A program made the translations under genes and the position numbers. Of a DNA stretch of 64,000 nt, positions 8,128-16,028 are shown piece after piece. The stretch spans positions 1 to 64,000 of the forward strand of contig CANMKB010000006.1 in assembly GCA_947498415.1 (NCBI GenBank), read 5' to 3'. The notes under the pieces were generated by a model. It was not told the origin of the DNA and searched no databases. It saw only the letters and a list, made by a program, of their open reading frames with translations. The stretch is from an uncultured Paracoccaceae bacterium. Lineage in GTDB: Bacteria > Pseudomonadota > Alphaproteobacteria > Rhodobacterales > Rhodobacteraceae. Every line of letters begins with the position of its first letter. The stretch's first letter is position 1.

Positions 8128-8856
8128 ATGCGCCTTTTGATTGCCGAAGATGACAAGCTGCACCGCTCTTTTTTGGAAGGCGTGGCACGGGATACTTTGC
8201 CCGATCTGGATGACCTGACGATCACCAGTGATGGGGAAGATGCCATCGCGGCCTTTAACACTTCGGACTACGATTCTGTTGTGCTGGATCTTCAGATGCC
8301 AAAGGTGACCGGGGTTGAGGTGGCCAAAAGCATTTGGGCCAAAAAACCGCACACAAAGATTTTGTTTTGGTCTAACTACACCGAAGAGGCCTACATTCGT
8401 GGGATCACCAAGATTGTGCCCGGCGCGGCAGTCTATGGGTATATTCTGAAATCGGCCCCCGAAGAGCAGTTGAAGTTGGCGCTGCAAGGCGTGTTCATTG
8501 CCGAGCAATGTGTGATTGATCGTGAAGTGCGCGGTGTACAGCAAAGGGCAGGGGACCGTTTGTCGGGCTTGAGCGAACTTGAGTACGAAGCGCTGATTGA
8601 TCTATGCCTTGGGCTCACGGACAAAGCCATGGCCGCCCGCCGCGGCGTGTCGTTGCGTGGCGCACAAAGCCGGTTGCAGCATCTGTATCAAAAGCTGGGG
8701 CTGGATAAGGGCGATATTCCGATTGGGGAATGGGGCCCAAGTTTCAATTCACGCACACGCGCCATTTCGCTGGCGCTGACATTGGGCATTTTGAACGCAG
8801 ATGCGCTGCGTCGCGAAGAAGAAAACCTAAAGGTTTGGCTGTCGAAGGCGAATTAA
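8128..8856 (+). CDS. LuxR/NarL-like response regulator
   Basis: A 242-residue regulator 21 bp behind the GAF kinase, preceded by AGGAAA. The receiver domain has E7-D8-D9 and phospho-acceptor Asp54 in VVLDLQMP. The C-terminal part (LSGLSELEYEALIDLCLGLTDKAMAARRGVSLRGAQSRLQHLYQKLGL) is a helix-turn-helix in LuxR register but with a divergent scaffold: the usual LT.RE.EVL and N.EIA are replaced. An extra ~40 residues follow the HTH. It most likely forms the cognate pair with the upstream kinase. Targets unknown. Confidence 0.87.
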   Translation: MRLLIAEDDKLHRSFLEGVARDTLPDLDDLTITSDGEDAIAAFNTSDYDSVVLDLQMPKVTGVEVAKSIWAKKPHTKILFWSNYTEEAYIRGITKIVPGAAVYGYILKSAPEEQLKLALQGVFIAEQCVIDREVRGVQQRAGDRLSGLSELEYEALIDLCLGLTDKAMAARRGVSLRGAQSRLQHLYQKLGLDKGDIPIGEWGPSFNSRTRAISLALTLGILNADALRREEENLKVWLSKAN

Positions 8857-8868
8857 CCCCATTTGTTT

Positions 8869-8896
8869 AAAGCCTTGCGGAGACCCGCAGGGCTTT
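8869..8896 (+). terminator. Hairpin terminator after the response regulator
   Basis: Stem AAAGCC-TT-GCGG / CCGC-AG-GGCTTT around loop AGAC, starting 13 bp after the regulator stop. The arms are complementary apart from a small internal bulge. It is followed by G-rich rather than T-rich sequence, apart from the TTT within the stem. Confidence 0.65.
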
Positions 8897-9026
8897 GGGG
8901 GGTCTCCGCGCATTCTTTGCGCGACATGACGCAGACCCAGATCGAAATTCATTTTATTTTTACTCTAACACATCGGCTTGAGAGCAGTCGAAACTGCCTG
9001 TGGTGGTTTCAAAGTATACCTCCCTG

Positions 9027-9075
9027 GCCGGCCGAAATGAACGCGTCCCCCCCCTCTCGACGTATATCGGCCGGC
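9027..9075. repeat. 9-bp inverted repeat with 31-base loop
   Basis: GCCGGCCGA at 9027-9035 and its perfect complement TCGGCCGGC at 9067-9075, followed by ATTTTTGGGG. It could be the terminator of the regulator operon reading rightward, or of the MarR gene reading leftward. The loop contains a run of eight C residues. Confidence 0.4.
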
Positions 9076-9167
9076 ATTTTTGGGGAGTGTGATGTGAAAG
9101 CGCAGACCATACTGCGCAGCGTTTCTGGTGGGGGTGATCGCGTTGTAACAGGCTGGATTTCGATTTT

Positions 9168-9605
9168 TTACTGACGCTGCGCGATGCGCAGAAGCAGGCT
9201 GTGCAGCGTCTCAAACTCTTCGGGTGTCATGGTTTGCTTGAGCGCTGCATTGTAGGTTTGTGCCTCTGATTGCAGGTCTTTGAACACCTCGCGCCCTTCG
9301 GCGGTGAGGCACATCACAGAATGACGCCGGTCTGTGGCCATGGTTTCACGCGTCAGAAACCCGCGTTTTTCCAAGCTGGCCACCGCGCGTGAGACTTTGG
9401 TTTTATGAACATTGGATCGATCGCAAATTTCCTTGGCCGTCAAATCGCCAAAACACCCGAGGTGAAACAGAACCCGCCATTCCGTGCGCAACATGTTGTA
9501 TTTGGTGCGATAGGTTTGTTGAAACTCAAGGCTGAGCGCATCTGCCGCTTGCGAAAAAAGATAGGGCAGAAAGTCATCAAGGCTGTAAGATTGGGCGTCA
9601 GTCAT
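9168..9605 (-). CDS. MarR-family regulator, probably of homogentisate genes
   Basis: A 145-residue MarR-type winged-helix protein. The DNA-binding core is LTAKEICDRSNVHKTKVSRAVASLEKRGFLTRE followed by the wing DRRHSVMCLTAEGREVF. It lies 31 bp downstream of maiA on the same strand and so is probably co-transcribed with it. Related proteins (HpaR type) control aromatic-acid genes. The 9-bp inverted repeat on the maiA/hmgA promoter is the natural operator candidate, giving negative autoregulation of the maiA-marR transcript and control of hmgA-fahA. The ligand would be expected to be homogentisate or a pathway product; this is inference. Confidence 0.85.
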   Translation of the reverse strand: MTDAQSYSLDDFLPYLFSQAADALSLEFQQTYRTKYNMLRTEWRVLFHLGCFGDLTAKEICDRSNVHKTKVSRAVASLEKRGFLTRETMATDRRHSVMCLTAEGREVFKDLQSEAQTYNAALKQTMTPEEFETLHSLLLRIAQRQ

Positions 9606-9636
9606 GGTGTTCGTTTACGTGTTTCTTTGGCTTTGC

Positions 9637-10254
9637 TTATTGCGGCGCGTTGTTGGGGTGGGCGTTTGAAAACGCTGATAGATATTGGAGCGCCTTTGCG
9701 ATGCGCCTGATCTTTGGCATCTCGGTCAGATCGACCCCCCAACGGTTTGCGTTGTAGATCTGAGGCATAAGGCAAATGTCGGGCAAAGTCACTTTGGAAC
9801 CCAGACAATAGGGGGTATCTGTGACCATGTTTTCAAACGCAGTGAGACCCTTTGAAATGAAGTGTTGCATCCACTGTTGATCTTTGATGGCCCCGTTGGA
9901 ATTTTCAACAGCGTAGTGCACCACGTTTAGATTGCAGACAGGATGAATATCCATCGCGATGACATAGGCGAGGGCCCGGGCATGTGCCCGTTCGGCGGGG
10001 TCTGAGGGGAGGAAACCTAAGTGCCTTGTTTCATCGAGATATTCGATCATGGCCAGCGATTGGGTGAACATCTGCCCATCCAGCCACAGAGCGGGCACAA
10101 ACCCCTGTGGATTTCGCGAAAAGTGGTCTGGGGTTTGATGGTCTGCGGCCATCAGATTCACGATTTCAGTGTCCCATTTCAATCCTGCAAGGCCAAGCGC
10201 AATACGGACACGGTAGCTGGCCGAGGAACGCCAATAGTCAAAGAGTTTGGGCAT
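9637..10254 (-). CDS. maiA: Maleylacetoacetate isomerase (zeta-class GST)
   Basis: A 205-residue glutathione-dependent isomerase that converts maleylacetoacetate to fumarylacetoacetate, the step between HmgA and FahA. The zeta-class catalytic motif is seen as SSASYRVRIAL at residues 10-20 (family form SSCSxRVRIAL), the glutathione-site phrase QSLAMIEYLDE, and the C-terminal helical domain with GSKVTLPDICLMPQIYNANRWGVDL. The neighbours hmgA and fahA, divergently transcribed, complete the pathway. AGGTG precedes the ATG at a suitable distance. Confidence 0.93.
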   Translation of the reverse strand: MPKLFDYWRSSASYRVRIALGLAGLKWDTEIVNLMAADHQTPDHFSRNPQGFVPALWLDGQMFTQSLAMIEYLDETRHLGFLPSDPAERAHARALAYVIAMDIHPVCNLNVVHYAVENSNGAIKDQQWMQHFISKGLTAFENMVTDTPYCLGSKVTLPDICLMPQIYNANRWGVDLTEMPKIRRIAKALQYLSAFSNAHPNNAPQ

Positions 10255-10308
10255 GGGGCACCTGCGATTGGTGAAGGGATATCGCGATGATAGGAGGTAA
10301 ATAGTATC

Positions 10309-10340
10309 ATTCGCAACTAATTATTGACATGGTTGCGAAT
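10309..10340. promoter_or_regulatory. Inverted-repeat operator over the hmgA -35 box
   Basis: ATTCGCAAC (10309-10317) and its perfect complement GTTGCGAAT (10332-10340), 14 bases apart. A consensus -35 hexamer TTGACA lies between the arms at 10324-10329, with a -10-like TTCTAT at 10349-10354. A repressor bound here would block hmgA-fahA and, being about 55 bp before maiA, probably also the divergent transcript. The MarR-type protein encoded after maiA is the likely ligand. Confidence 0.75.
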
Positions 10341-10401
10341 GTAACGAATTCTATGGCCGCACTCACCGCCCATTGGATTTGACAGATAAGGAAGCATTGT
10401 G

Positions 10402-11760
10402 ATGCCTGAGACCGGCCTAACCAGTTCGACGAACACGATGGGGATCACTCCGGGGTACATGCCCGGTTTTGGCAATGACTTTGAAACCGAGGCTTTGCCC
10501 GGTGCGCTTCCGAAAGGCATGAATAGCCCTCAGAAATGCGCTTATGGGCTGTATGGCGAACAATTGTCGGGCACGGCCTTTACCGCACCAAGCCATCAGA
10601 ATGAGCGCACATGGTGCTATCGTATTCGGCCTTCGGTGAAACATGTTGGTCGGTTTGAGAAAATTGATGTGCCCTATTGGAAGTCAGCACCACATGTTCT
10701 GGAGGATGTCACATCGCTGGGCCAATACCGCTGGAGCCCGATCCCGCACACCCAAGACCCGCTGACATGGGTGACTGGCATGAAAACCATGACCACGGCG
10801 GGGGACGTGTACACGCAGGTTGGTATGGCAAGCCATGTGTATCTCGTGACGGAAAGCATGACAGATGAGTATTTCTTTTCCGCAGATTCAGAGCTTTTGG
10901 TGGTGCCACAAGAGGGACGTTTGCGGTTTTGCACCGAGCTTGGTGTGATCGACCTTGAGCCCAAGGAAATCGCCATTCTGCCACGGGGGCTGGTCTATCG
11001 CGTAGAGGTGATTGATGGCCCGGCGCGGGGTTTCGTGTGTGAAAACTATGGCCAAAAGCTTGATCTGCCGGGGCGTGGGCCAATTGGCGCGAATTGCATG
11101 GCCAATCGGCGCGATTTCAAAACACCGGTGGCGGCATTTGAAGATCGCGACGCACACTCTCGGGTGGTGATCAAGTGGCAGGGCCAATTTCACGAGACGT
11201 TTATTGATCACTCTCCGCTGGATGTGGTGGCGTGGCACGGCAATTATGCGCCGTGCAAATATGATCTTCGGGACTATTGCCCGATTGGGTCAATCTTGTT
11301 TGATCACCCAGACCCATCTATTTTCACCGTGCTGACCGCGCCGTCTGGCGTTGAGGGCACGGCGAACATCGACTTTGTTCTATTCCGCGAACGTTGGATG
11401 ACGATGGAACATACTTTCCGTCCGCCGTGGTACCACAAGAACGTCATGTCTGAACTGATGGGCAATATTTACGGAGAGTATGACGCTAAACCCGATGGTT
11501 TTGCGCCCGGCGGGATCAGCCTACACAACATGATGCTGCCCCATGGTCCGGACAAAACGGCCTTTGATAAGGCGACACACAGCAATCTGGGGCCAGAAAA
11601 GCTCGACAATACGATGTCGTTCATGTTCGAGACCCGCTTTCCGCAGCATCTGACCGCTTTCGCGGCCACAGAAGCACCTTTGCAAGACGATTACATTGAA
11701 TGCTGGGACAGCCTTGAAAAACACTTTGATGGCACGCCCGAAGGCAATTGGAAACGATAA
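10402..11760 (+). CDS. hmgA: Homogentisate 1,2-dioxygenase
   Basis: A 452-residue cytoplasmic iron dioxygenase that opens the ring of homogentisate to maleylacetoacetate in tyrosine and phenylalanine breakdown. Family landmarks: [19 protein letters not shown] near the start, and the Fe(II) ligands His345 and Glu351 in [14 protein letters not shown] and His381 in [11 protein letters not shown], matching the human H335/E341/H371 triad with constant spacing. The ATG at 10402 is preferred to the GTG one codon earlier because it lies better behind AAGGAAG. fahA starts three bases after the stop, so the pair forms one unit. Confidence 0.96.
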   Translation: MPETGLTSSTNTMGITPGYMPGFGNDFETEALPGALPKGMNSPQKCAYGLYGEQLSGTAFTAPSHQNERTWCYRIRPSVKHVGRFEKIDVPYWKSAPHVLEDVTSLGQYRWSPIPHTQDPLTWVTGMKTMTTAGDVYTQVGMASHVYLVTESMTDEYFFSADSELLVVPQEGRLRFCTELGVIDLEPKEIAILPRGLVYRVEVIDGPARGFVCENYGQKLDLPGRGPIGANCMANRRDFKTPVAAFEDRDAHSRVVIKWQGQFHETFIDHSPLDVVAWHGNYAPCKYDLRDYCPIGSILFDHPDPSIFTVLTAPSGVEGTANIDFVLFRERWMTMEHTFRPPWYHKNVMSELMGNIYGEYDAKPDGFAPGGISLHNMMLPHGPDKTAFDKATHSNLGPEKLDNTMSFMFETRFPQHLTAFAATEAPLQDDYIECWDSLEKHFDGTPEGNWKR

Positions 11761-11763
11761 GGA

Positions 11764-13026
11764 ATGACTATGACTTTGCAAGCAAGCTGGGTTGCTAGCG
11801 CGAATGCGCCAGAGAGCGACTTTCCGTTAAACAACCTGCCTTATGGCGTCTTTTCCACCGATGGCACCAAGCGGTGCGGGGTTGCGATTGGGGATCAGAT
11901 TTTAGACCTCTCCGGTGTCGAAGCCGCCGGGTTATTGTCGCTGAATGGCGCGCCATTGCTGCAGAACGGTGCGTGGAACGATGTGATGGCGGCGGGGCCT
12001 GCGGTTTGGGATGCCTTGCGATCTACGCTGCAAGTCGGGTTGGCTGCGGGATCAGATCAGCAATCTGACTATGAGCCGTTTCTTGTGGCGCAGGTGGATG
12101 CGGAAATGCATCTGCCTTTTGTCGTGGCAGAATATACGGATTTCTATGCCAGCAAAAATCACGCCATGAATGTTGGCACCATGTTCCGTGGGGCTGAAAA
12201 TGCATTGCCGCCCAATTGGCTGTCGATTCCCATTGGCTACAATGGGCGGGCCTCTTCGGTGGTTGTGTCTGGTACGGATGTTGTGCGTCCGAATGGTCAG
12301 CTGAAAGGGCCGAATGATGCGTTGCCCAGATTTGGCCCATGTGCGCGGTTTGATATCGAGCTGGAGATGGGTGCGATTGTGGGGCAGCCGTCAGAAGGGA
12401 TGATTTCTGTGGCGCAGGCGGATGCGCATATCTTTGGCTACGTCTTGCTGAACGATTGGTCTGCGCGGGATATGCAGGCGTGGGAATACCAACCGCTTGG
12501 GCCGTTTCAGGCCAAGGCAACGGCCACGTCAATCAGCCCGTGGATTGTGACCCGTGCGGCGCTCGAGCCGTTTCGCACATCCACGCCAGAGCGGGAGCGG
12601 CCATTGCTGCCGTATCTAAGCGAACCGGGTCCGTTGCTGTATGACATTGACCTTGAGGTGGGGCTGCGGCCAGAGGGCCGTGACGAAACGGTCATCGCCC
12701 GGACCAACTATGATCAGATGTATTACTCTGCCGCTCAGCAGTTGTGCCACCACACGACATCCGGTTGCGCCATGCGCGTTGGGGATTTGTTGGGGTCGGG
12801 GACGATTTCAGGCACAGAGAAAGACAGCCGTGGATCCTTGTTGGAGCTTAGCTGGGGCGGCAAAGAGCCGATCACACTAGATAGTGGGGAGACCCGCAGC
12901 TTTCTAGAAGACGGAGACACGCTGACCCTACGCGGTGCAGCGCAGGGTGAGGGCTATCGGATCGGCTTTGGGGAATGTGTGGGCACAGTGCGCCCGGCTG
13001 TCGACTTGCCAGAATGGGCGAAATAG
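11764..13026 (+). CDS. fahA: Fumarylacetoacetase
   Basis: A 420-residue hydrolase that splits fumarylacetoacetate into fumarate and acetoacetate, the last step of homogentisate degradation. Metal and active-site motifs of the FAH fold are visible: DFYASKNHAMNVG, FDIELEMGAIVG, LLNDWSARDMQAWEYQPLG and GSGTISGTE, with length typical of the long eukaryote-like form. TAAGGA overlapping the end of hmgA serves as ribosome site. It is probably the last gene of the hmgA transcript, which ends at the hairpin at 13045-13077. Confidence 0.95.
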   Translation: MTMTLQASWVASANAPESDFPLNNLPYGVFSTDGTKRCGVAIGDQILDLSGVEAAGLLSLNGAPLLQNGAWNDVMAAGPAVWDALRSTLQVGLAAGSDQQSDYEPFLVAQVDAEMHLPFVVAEYTDFYASKNHAMNVGTMFRGAENALPPNWLSIPIGYNGRASSVVVSGTDVVRPNGQLKGPNDALPRFGPCARFDIELEMGAIVGQPSEGMISVAQADAHIFGYVLLNDWSARDMQAWEYQPLGPFQAKATATSISPWIVTRAALEPFRTSTPERERPLLPYLSEPGPLLYDIDLEVGLRPEGRDETVIARTNYDQMYYSAAQQLCHHTTSGCAMRVGDLLGSGTISGTEKDSRGSLLELSWGGKEPITLDSGETRSFLEDGDTLTLRGAAQGEGYRIGFGECVGTVRPAVDLPEWAK

Positions 13027-13044
13027 AGCCGCGCATGAAAGGCT

Positions 13045-13077
13045 GGCATGAGCGCCTAACATAGAGGGGCTCATGCC
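13045..13077. terminator. Hairpin between convergent fahA and CBS gene
   Basis: Perfect 9-bp stem GGCATGAGC / GCTCATGCC with a 15-base loop, placed between the two convergent stops. No strong T tract on either side, so it may be a modest bidirectional terminator. Confidence 0.5.
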
Positions 13078-13091
13078 GAGGTTTGGTGGGC

Positions 13092-13613
13092 TTATCCGAC
13101 GATCAGTTGTTTCAGCTGAAGCGCCTCATGTTCAAGAGTCATCAGGCGATAGTTCACGACGTCGCCAATGGTGATCATCCCAATGAGACCTGAATCATCC
13201 GCTACGGGCATGTGGCGAAAGCGGCCCTTGGTCATTGTTTGCAGCGCTGACACCAGAGTGTCAGTGGGCGCACAGGTTTGGACGTCTTTGGTCATTACAT
13301 CTTGGACGCTTTGCGGAAGGGTTTGACCGGGAGTGTCTGCCAGCTTGCGCACGATGTCGCGCTCAGACAGGATCCCTTTGAGTGCACCTGTTGCGTCGGT
13401 TACGACCACGGCCCCGATATGATTATCGCGCAATATCTCGACTGTGTGGGCAATGGTATCTTGGGGGCGGATCGAAATAACGGCGCTGCCCTTTTGATCT
13501 AAAATGCTTTGTACCGTAGCATCCTTTGCAGACAAATTCGTCTGCGTGGATTGGCTGACGGTTTTCGCATTGGCTTTGTCCCCGCGAGTTGGGGACTGGT
13601 ATGAAGTTGGCAT
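13092..13613 (-). CDS. Tandem CBS-domain protein
   Basis: A 173-residue soluble protein with two CBS domains (about residues 34-95 and 105-160): ISIRPQDTIAHTVEILRDNHIGAVVVTD and a second repeat VQTCAPTDTLVSALQTM..GRFRHMPVADD. Such stand-alone pairs bind adenine nucleotides and act as energy sensors; no effector domain is fused. The start at 13613 is decided by a strong GGGAGGA eight bases upstream; starts further up would overlap the small divergent gene and lack a ribosome site. The ~30 residues before the first CBS domain are Ser/Thr-rich and look disordered. Confidence 0.85.
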   Translation of the reverse strand: MPTSYQSPTRGDKANAKTVSQSTQTNLSAKDATVQSILDQKGSAVISIRPQDTIAHTVEILRDNHIGAVVVTDATGALKGILSERDIVRKLADTPGQTLPQSVQDVMTKDVQTCAPTDTLVSALQTMTKGRFRHMPVADDSGLIGMITIGDVVNYRLMTLEHEALQLKQLIVG

Positions 13614-13647
13614 AGGCAAGGTCCTCCCTTGAATGTGTTGGGTTGCC

Positions 13648-13878
13648 ATGTCACTAAGCCTACTGGCAAAAACTCTGTTTTGGAAAGCCCAGCTTTTGAT
13701 CGAATTCACGTTAAACCCGCTTTTTGCAACGATACTCTTTGTGATCGCGTGCCTGTCGGGGATGCAATATCGTCGTGTCTGGAAGGCCGAAGGGCCGCGC
13801 TGGCAGCTTTGGCTCTGCGGTTTTTTGGCGGGGTCTGGCCTGTTGGTTTTGGGGTTCGTCCCCTTATCGGTGGGATAA
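13648..13878 (+). CDS. Small two-helix membrane protein, unknown
   Basis: A 76-residue frame with two hydrophobic segments (about residues 20-36 and 53-71) separated by a basic loop (QYRRVWKAEGPRWQ), a plausible inner-membrane hairpin with the loop in the cytoplasm. The frame has ordinary codon choice for this region. The ribosome site is weak, and an alternative ATG lies five codons upstream, so the start is unsure. It diverges from the CBS gene 34 bp away and ends before the hipBA operators. I do not recognise the family. Confidence 0.55.
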   Translation: MSLSLLAKTLFWKAQLLIEFTLNPLFATILFVIACLSGMQYRRVWKAEGPRWQLWLCGFLAGSGLLVLGFVPLSVG

Positions 13879-13941
13879 TTCCTGACGTTTGGCGCGTTGA
13901 AATGGCCTTGTCAGTGATGCTCGCTCTTTTGAAGTTTGAAG

Positions 13942-13967
13942 AAATAGGCAACGATCGTTGCCTATTT
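13942..13967. promoter_or_regulatory. 26-bp perfect palindrome, hipBA operator 1
   Basis: A perfect palindrome of 26 bases centred on AACGATCGTT (core 13950-13959), with arms continuing to AAATAGGC / GCCTATTT. It is the most upstream and longest of three related sites before hipB. Confidence 0.85.
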
Positions 13968-13998
13968 GATGGTTTCCCCCCTCATTTGTGAGAAAGGT

Positions 13999-14008
13999 AA
14001 CGATCGTT
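13999..14008. promoter_or_regulatory. hipBA operator 2 (core only)
   Basis: The core AACGATCGTT again, exactly 49 bp after the first core. Only the 10-bp core is palindromic here, flanked by GGT and GCT. It overlaps the likely -35 box of hipBA. Confidence 0.75.
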
Positions 14009-14034
14009 GCTTTTTTCTGTGCGCGGCGTATATT
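14007..14034 (+). promoter_or_regulatory. Predicted hipBA promoter
   Basis: TTGCTT (14007-14012) and TATATT (14029-14034) separated by 16 bp, ending about 40 bp before the hipB start. Operator 2 touches the -35 box and operator 3 covers the start-site region, which fits autorepression by HipB. Confidence 0.55.
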
Positions 14035-14044
14035 CCCCTGAAAT

Positions 14045-14060
14045 GGAAACGATCGTTTCC
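14045..14060. promoter_or_regulatory. hipBA operator 3
   Basis: 16-bp perfect palindrome GGAAACGATCGTTTCC whose core starts exactly 49 bp after that of operator 2. It ends four bases before the AGGAGGG ribosome site of hipB. Confidence 0.85.
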
Positions 14061-14074
14061 CATAGGAGGGCAAA

Positions 14075-14311
14075 ATGACCCAAGTTCAGATTTCAGGCAC
14101 CGCGTCTTTGGGCGCCGTGCTGCGCGAGACGCGCAAGGCGATGCGGATCACACAGGAACAGCTGTCTCTTCAGACAGGCATATCAAAACCCACAATCCGT
14201 AGTATTGAGAAGGGAAAAGAGACCGCGCATATCGGTCTTGTGCTGCAGTTGTGTGAAGACCTTGGGATTTCGATTAGCGTTCATTCTCCGGTTCAGGAGG
14301 CGGAGACTTGA
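14075..14311 (+). CDS. hipB: HipB-type antitoxin, XRE-family repressor
   Basis: A 78-residue protein that is almost entirely one helix-turn-helix domain: LGAVLRETRKAMRITQEQLSLQTGISKPTIRSIEKGKET followed by a short dimerisation strand ISISVHS. HipB neutralises the HipA kinase and represses their joint operon by binding palindromes upstream; here three palindromes with a shared AACGATCGTT core precede the gene. AGGAGGG lies five bases before the ATG. The stop overlaps the start of hipA by four bases (ATGA type), the usual toxin-antitoxin coupling. Confidence 0.9.
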   Translation: MTQVQISGTASLGAVLRETRKAMRITQEQLSLQTGISKPTIRSIEKGKETAHIGLVLQLCEDLGISISVHSPVQEAET

Positions 14312-15678
14312 TCACGCTCGACATTTACCTAGAAGCGCTTGATGCGCCTATTGGGGTTTTATCGTCCGATCCTGATGGCAACATCACCTTTCGCTATACG
14401 GTTGACCGCGTGCCGCATCCGATTTCCGCTTCGTTGCCTTTGCGTGATGAGCCATATGGTGATGTGGAAAGCCGCGGCTATTTTTCAAATCTCTTGTTTG
14501 AAAATGAGATGCGCGATCAGGTGATGCAGCGCCATGGGATTGAAGAGCGTGATATCGTCGGGTTGCTTTACCACTTGGGAACAGATTGCCCGGGGGCCAT
14601 CAGTTGTGTGCCAGCTGGGGCTGCGCCGGGCAAAAGACCCGGAAACCTTGAAGAAGACTATGAGGTCTTTGAGGGCAGCCCGGTTATTTCTGAAGATCAG
14701 GTCGATCGCATGGCACATGAGCCCATTCCTGTTGGTCCCGACAGCGAACTTGGGCGCATCATGAAGAGTCTGCGAGATCTGCGGAAACTACCAGAGGAGA
14801 CCGACAAAGATCCGTCGCCGCTTGCCGGGGTGCAGGGAAAACTTGCATTGACGCGTTTGCCAGATGGCAGGCTGGGGCTTCCTCGTGCTGGCAGCCGTGC
14901 GCCCACCACACATATTTTAAAGGTACCACGTGCAGGCGCGATGGAGTCGGTGGCTCGCGAACATCTTGCGATGGGGGTGATGGCACAGGTGCAGAGCCAT
15001 CCGGTTGCGCGAACCCGAATTGTGGGTCAGGGAGATTTACAGGGCTTGCTGATCGAACGTTTTGACAGGCGTGTTGAAGGCAACCAAGTGCATCGCATCC
15101 ACCAAGAAGACTTTTGCCAGGCGCTTGGGCTTGGCCATCGCTTGAAATATGAGCGGAACGGAACAGCAGACCGGATGTTTAACGCGGAGGCCATCGGTCG
15201 ATTGCTGCGGTTGGCGGCTGCACCGGGTCAAGCACGTCAGGCGTTTTTTGAAATCACTTTGGTCAATATGATTCTCGGCAACTCGGACAATCATGCCAAG
15301 AATCACGCGCTGCTTTATCGTGGGTCAAAGCCCGCGCCCGCGCCCATTTATGATGTAGATCCTGTTTTGCTGGATGATGTGAACCACGAAATGTCGTTTC
15401 GAATTGGGCAAGCTAGAATGGCGGATGACGTCACGCGCGACGATCTTGCTGAATTTTGCCGCTCCCTCGGCTACCGCTCATTGTCTGCGCCATTGTTGAA
15501 GCGGGTGGCTGCATTGGTGAAAGCCCTTGCTGATGCGACCGAACACTTGCCGCGCCCGAGCGGGAAACGATTGGCGGATGTGATCTTGCAGCAATCCCAT
15601 CACATGTCAGAGAATCTCGACCTAGAGCTTGGTCCGTTTGAATTTGATGCGGTGCCCATCAACAGATCGGATGATTGA
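14308..15678 (+). CDS. hipA: HipA-family serine/threonine kinase toxin
   Basis: A 456-residue HipA-like kinase. E. coli HipA phosphorylates glutamyl-tRNA synthetase and causes dormancy; the target here is not known. N-terminal couple domain (LDIYLEALDAPIGVLSSD), then phosphate-loop region KLALTRLPDGRLGLP, catalytic motif ILGNSDNHAKNHALLY with Asp327 and Asn328 in the NSDNHAKN form, and metal-binding YDVDPVLLDD. All catalytic residues are present, so the toxin should be active. It is coupled to hipB. On a partitioned replicon such a pair can serve as addiction module; that role is inferred. Confidence 0.92.
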   Translation: MITLDIYLEALDAPIGVLSSDPDGNITFRYTVDRVPHPISASLPLRDEPYGDVESRGYFSNLLFENEMRDQVMQRHGIEERDIVGLLYHLGTDCPGAISCVPAGAAPGKRPGNLEEDYEVFEGSPVISEDQVDRMAHEPIPVGPDSELGRIMKSLRDLRKLPEETDKDPSPLAGVQGKLALTRLPDGRLGLPRAGSRAPTTHILKVPRAGAMESVAREHLAMGVMAQVQSHPVARTRIVGQGDLQGLLIERFDRRVEGNQVHRIHQEDFCQALGLGHRLKYERNGTADRMFNAEAIGRLLRLAAAPGQARQAFFEITLVNMILGNSDNHAKNHALLYRGSKPAPAPIYDVDPVLLDDVNHEMSFRIGQARMADDVTRDDLAEFCRSLGYRSLSAPLLKRVAALVKALADATEHLPRPSGKRLADVILQQSHHMSENLDLELGPFEFDAVPINRSDD

Positions 15679-15728
15679 CCCCCGGTGTGATGTGGTGATG
15701 CGGGCTTTTGGGTCTTGGCCAAACAAAA

Positions 15729-15750
15729 AAAGCGCCCGATGGGGCGCTTT
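15729..15750. terminator. Bidirectional terminator between hipA and nqrM
   Basis: Perfect stem AAAGCGCCC / GGGCGCTTT with a 4-base loop. Reading leftward the stem ends in a run of seven T, a strong terminator for apbE-nqrM; reading rightward it gives CTTTGTGTTT for hipBA. Confidence 0.85.
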
Positions 15751-15771
15751 GTGTTTGAAAGGGGAGGTGGG

Positions 15772-16011
15772 TTAACGCACCTCGGCTTCCATTTCTTCGA
15801 CCATTTTGCGGGCCCGCGGGCAATGCAGGCGCTCTCGCAATGGGCTGTTTGGATCAACGTCTTTTTTGCAAACCAGACATTTGTCGGCCCCAGAAATCGC
15901 GTTCAGACCGCCGCAGCTTCCTTTGATGGTTTTGCCCATCAAAATCACGCCAAGTGCCATGCCCAGCATGACGACTAACAACAATCCGAACGTGAACAAA
16001 AAGGTCGACAA
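15772..16011 (-). CDS. nqrM: NqrM, Na+-NQR maturation protein
   Basis: A 79-residue membrane protein with one N-terminal transmembrane helix (residues ~5-25) and a Cys-rich tail: C33 in GSCGGLN, C45 and C48 in DKCLVCKK, C64 in LHCPRA. NqrM is needed to assemble the iron site between NqrD and NqrE. The start is TTG at 16011, with AGGA upstream. It lies 17 bp behind apbE on the same strand, and both are beside the nqr operon, so the flavin-loading and iron-maturation functions are paired in one transcript. Confidence 0.88.
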   Translation of the reverse strand: MSTFLFTFGLLLVVMLGMALGVILMGKTIKGSCGGLNAISGADKCLVCKKDVDPNSPLRERLHCPRARKMVEEMEAEVR

Positions 16012-16028
16012 AGGGTGATCCTAACGGT

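Larger units (their letters stand above)
8857..9167. other. 311-bp convergent gap, no gene seen
   Basis: Between two convergent genes. It holds the hairpin at 8869-8896 and a 9-bp perfect inverted repeat at 9027-9035 / 9067-9075. A frame across the plus strand here starts with TTG inside the hairpin, has no ribosome site and an odd composition, and is not accepted as a gene. Confidence 0.6.

Noticed and set aside
8863..9174. Plus-strand frame of about 100 codons in the convergent gap after the response regulator
   Set aside because: It starts with TTG inside the terminator hairpin, has no ribosome site, overlaps the MarR gene end and has unusual composition.
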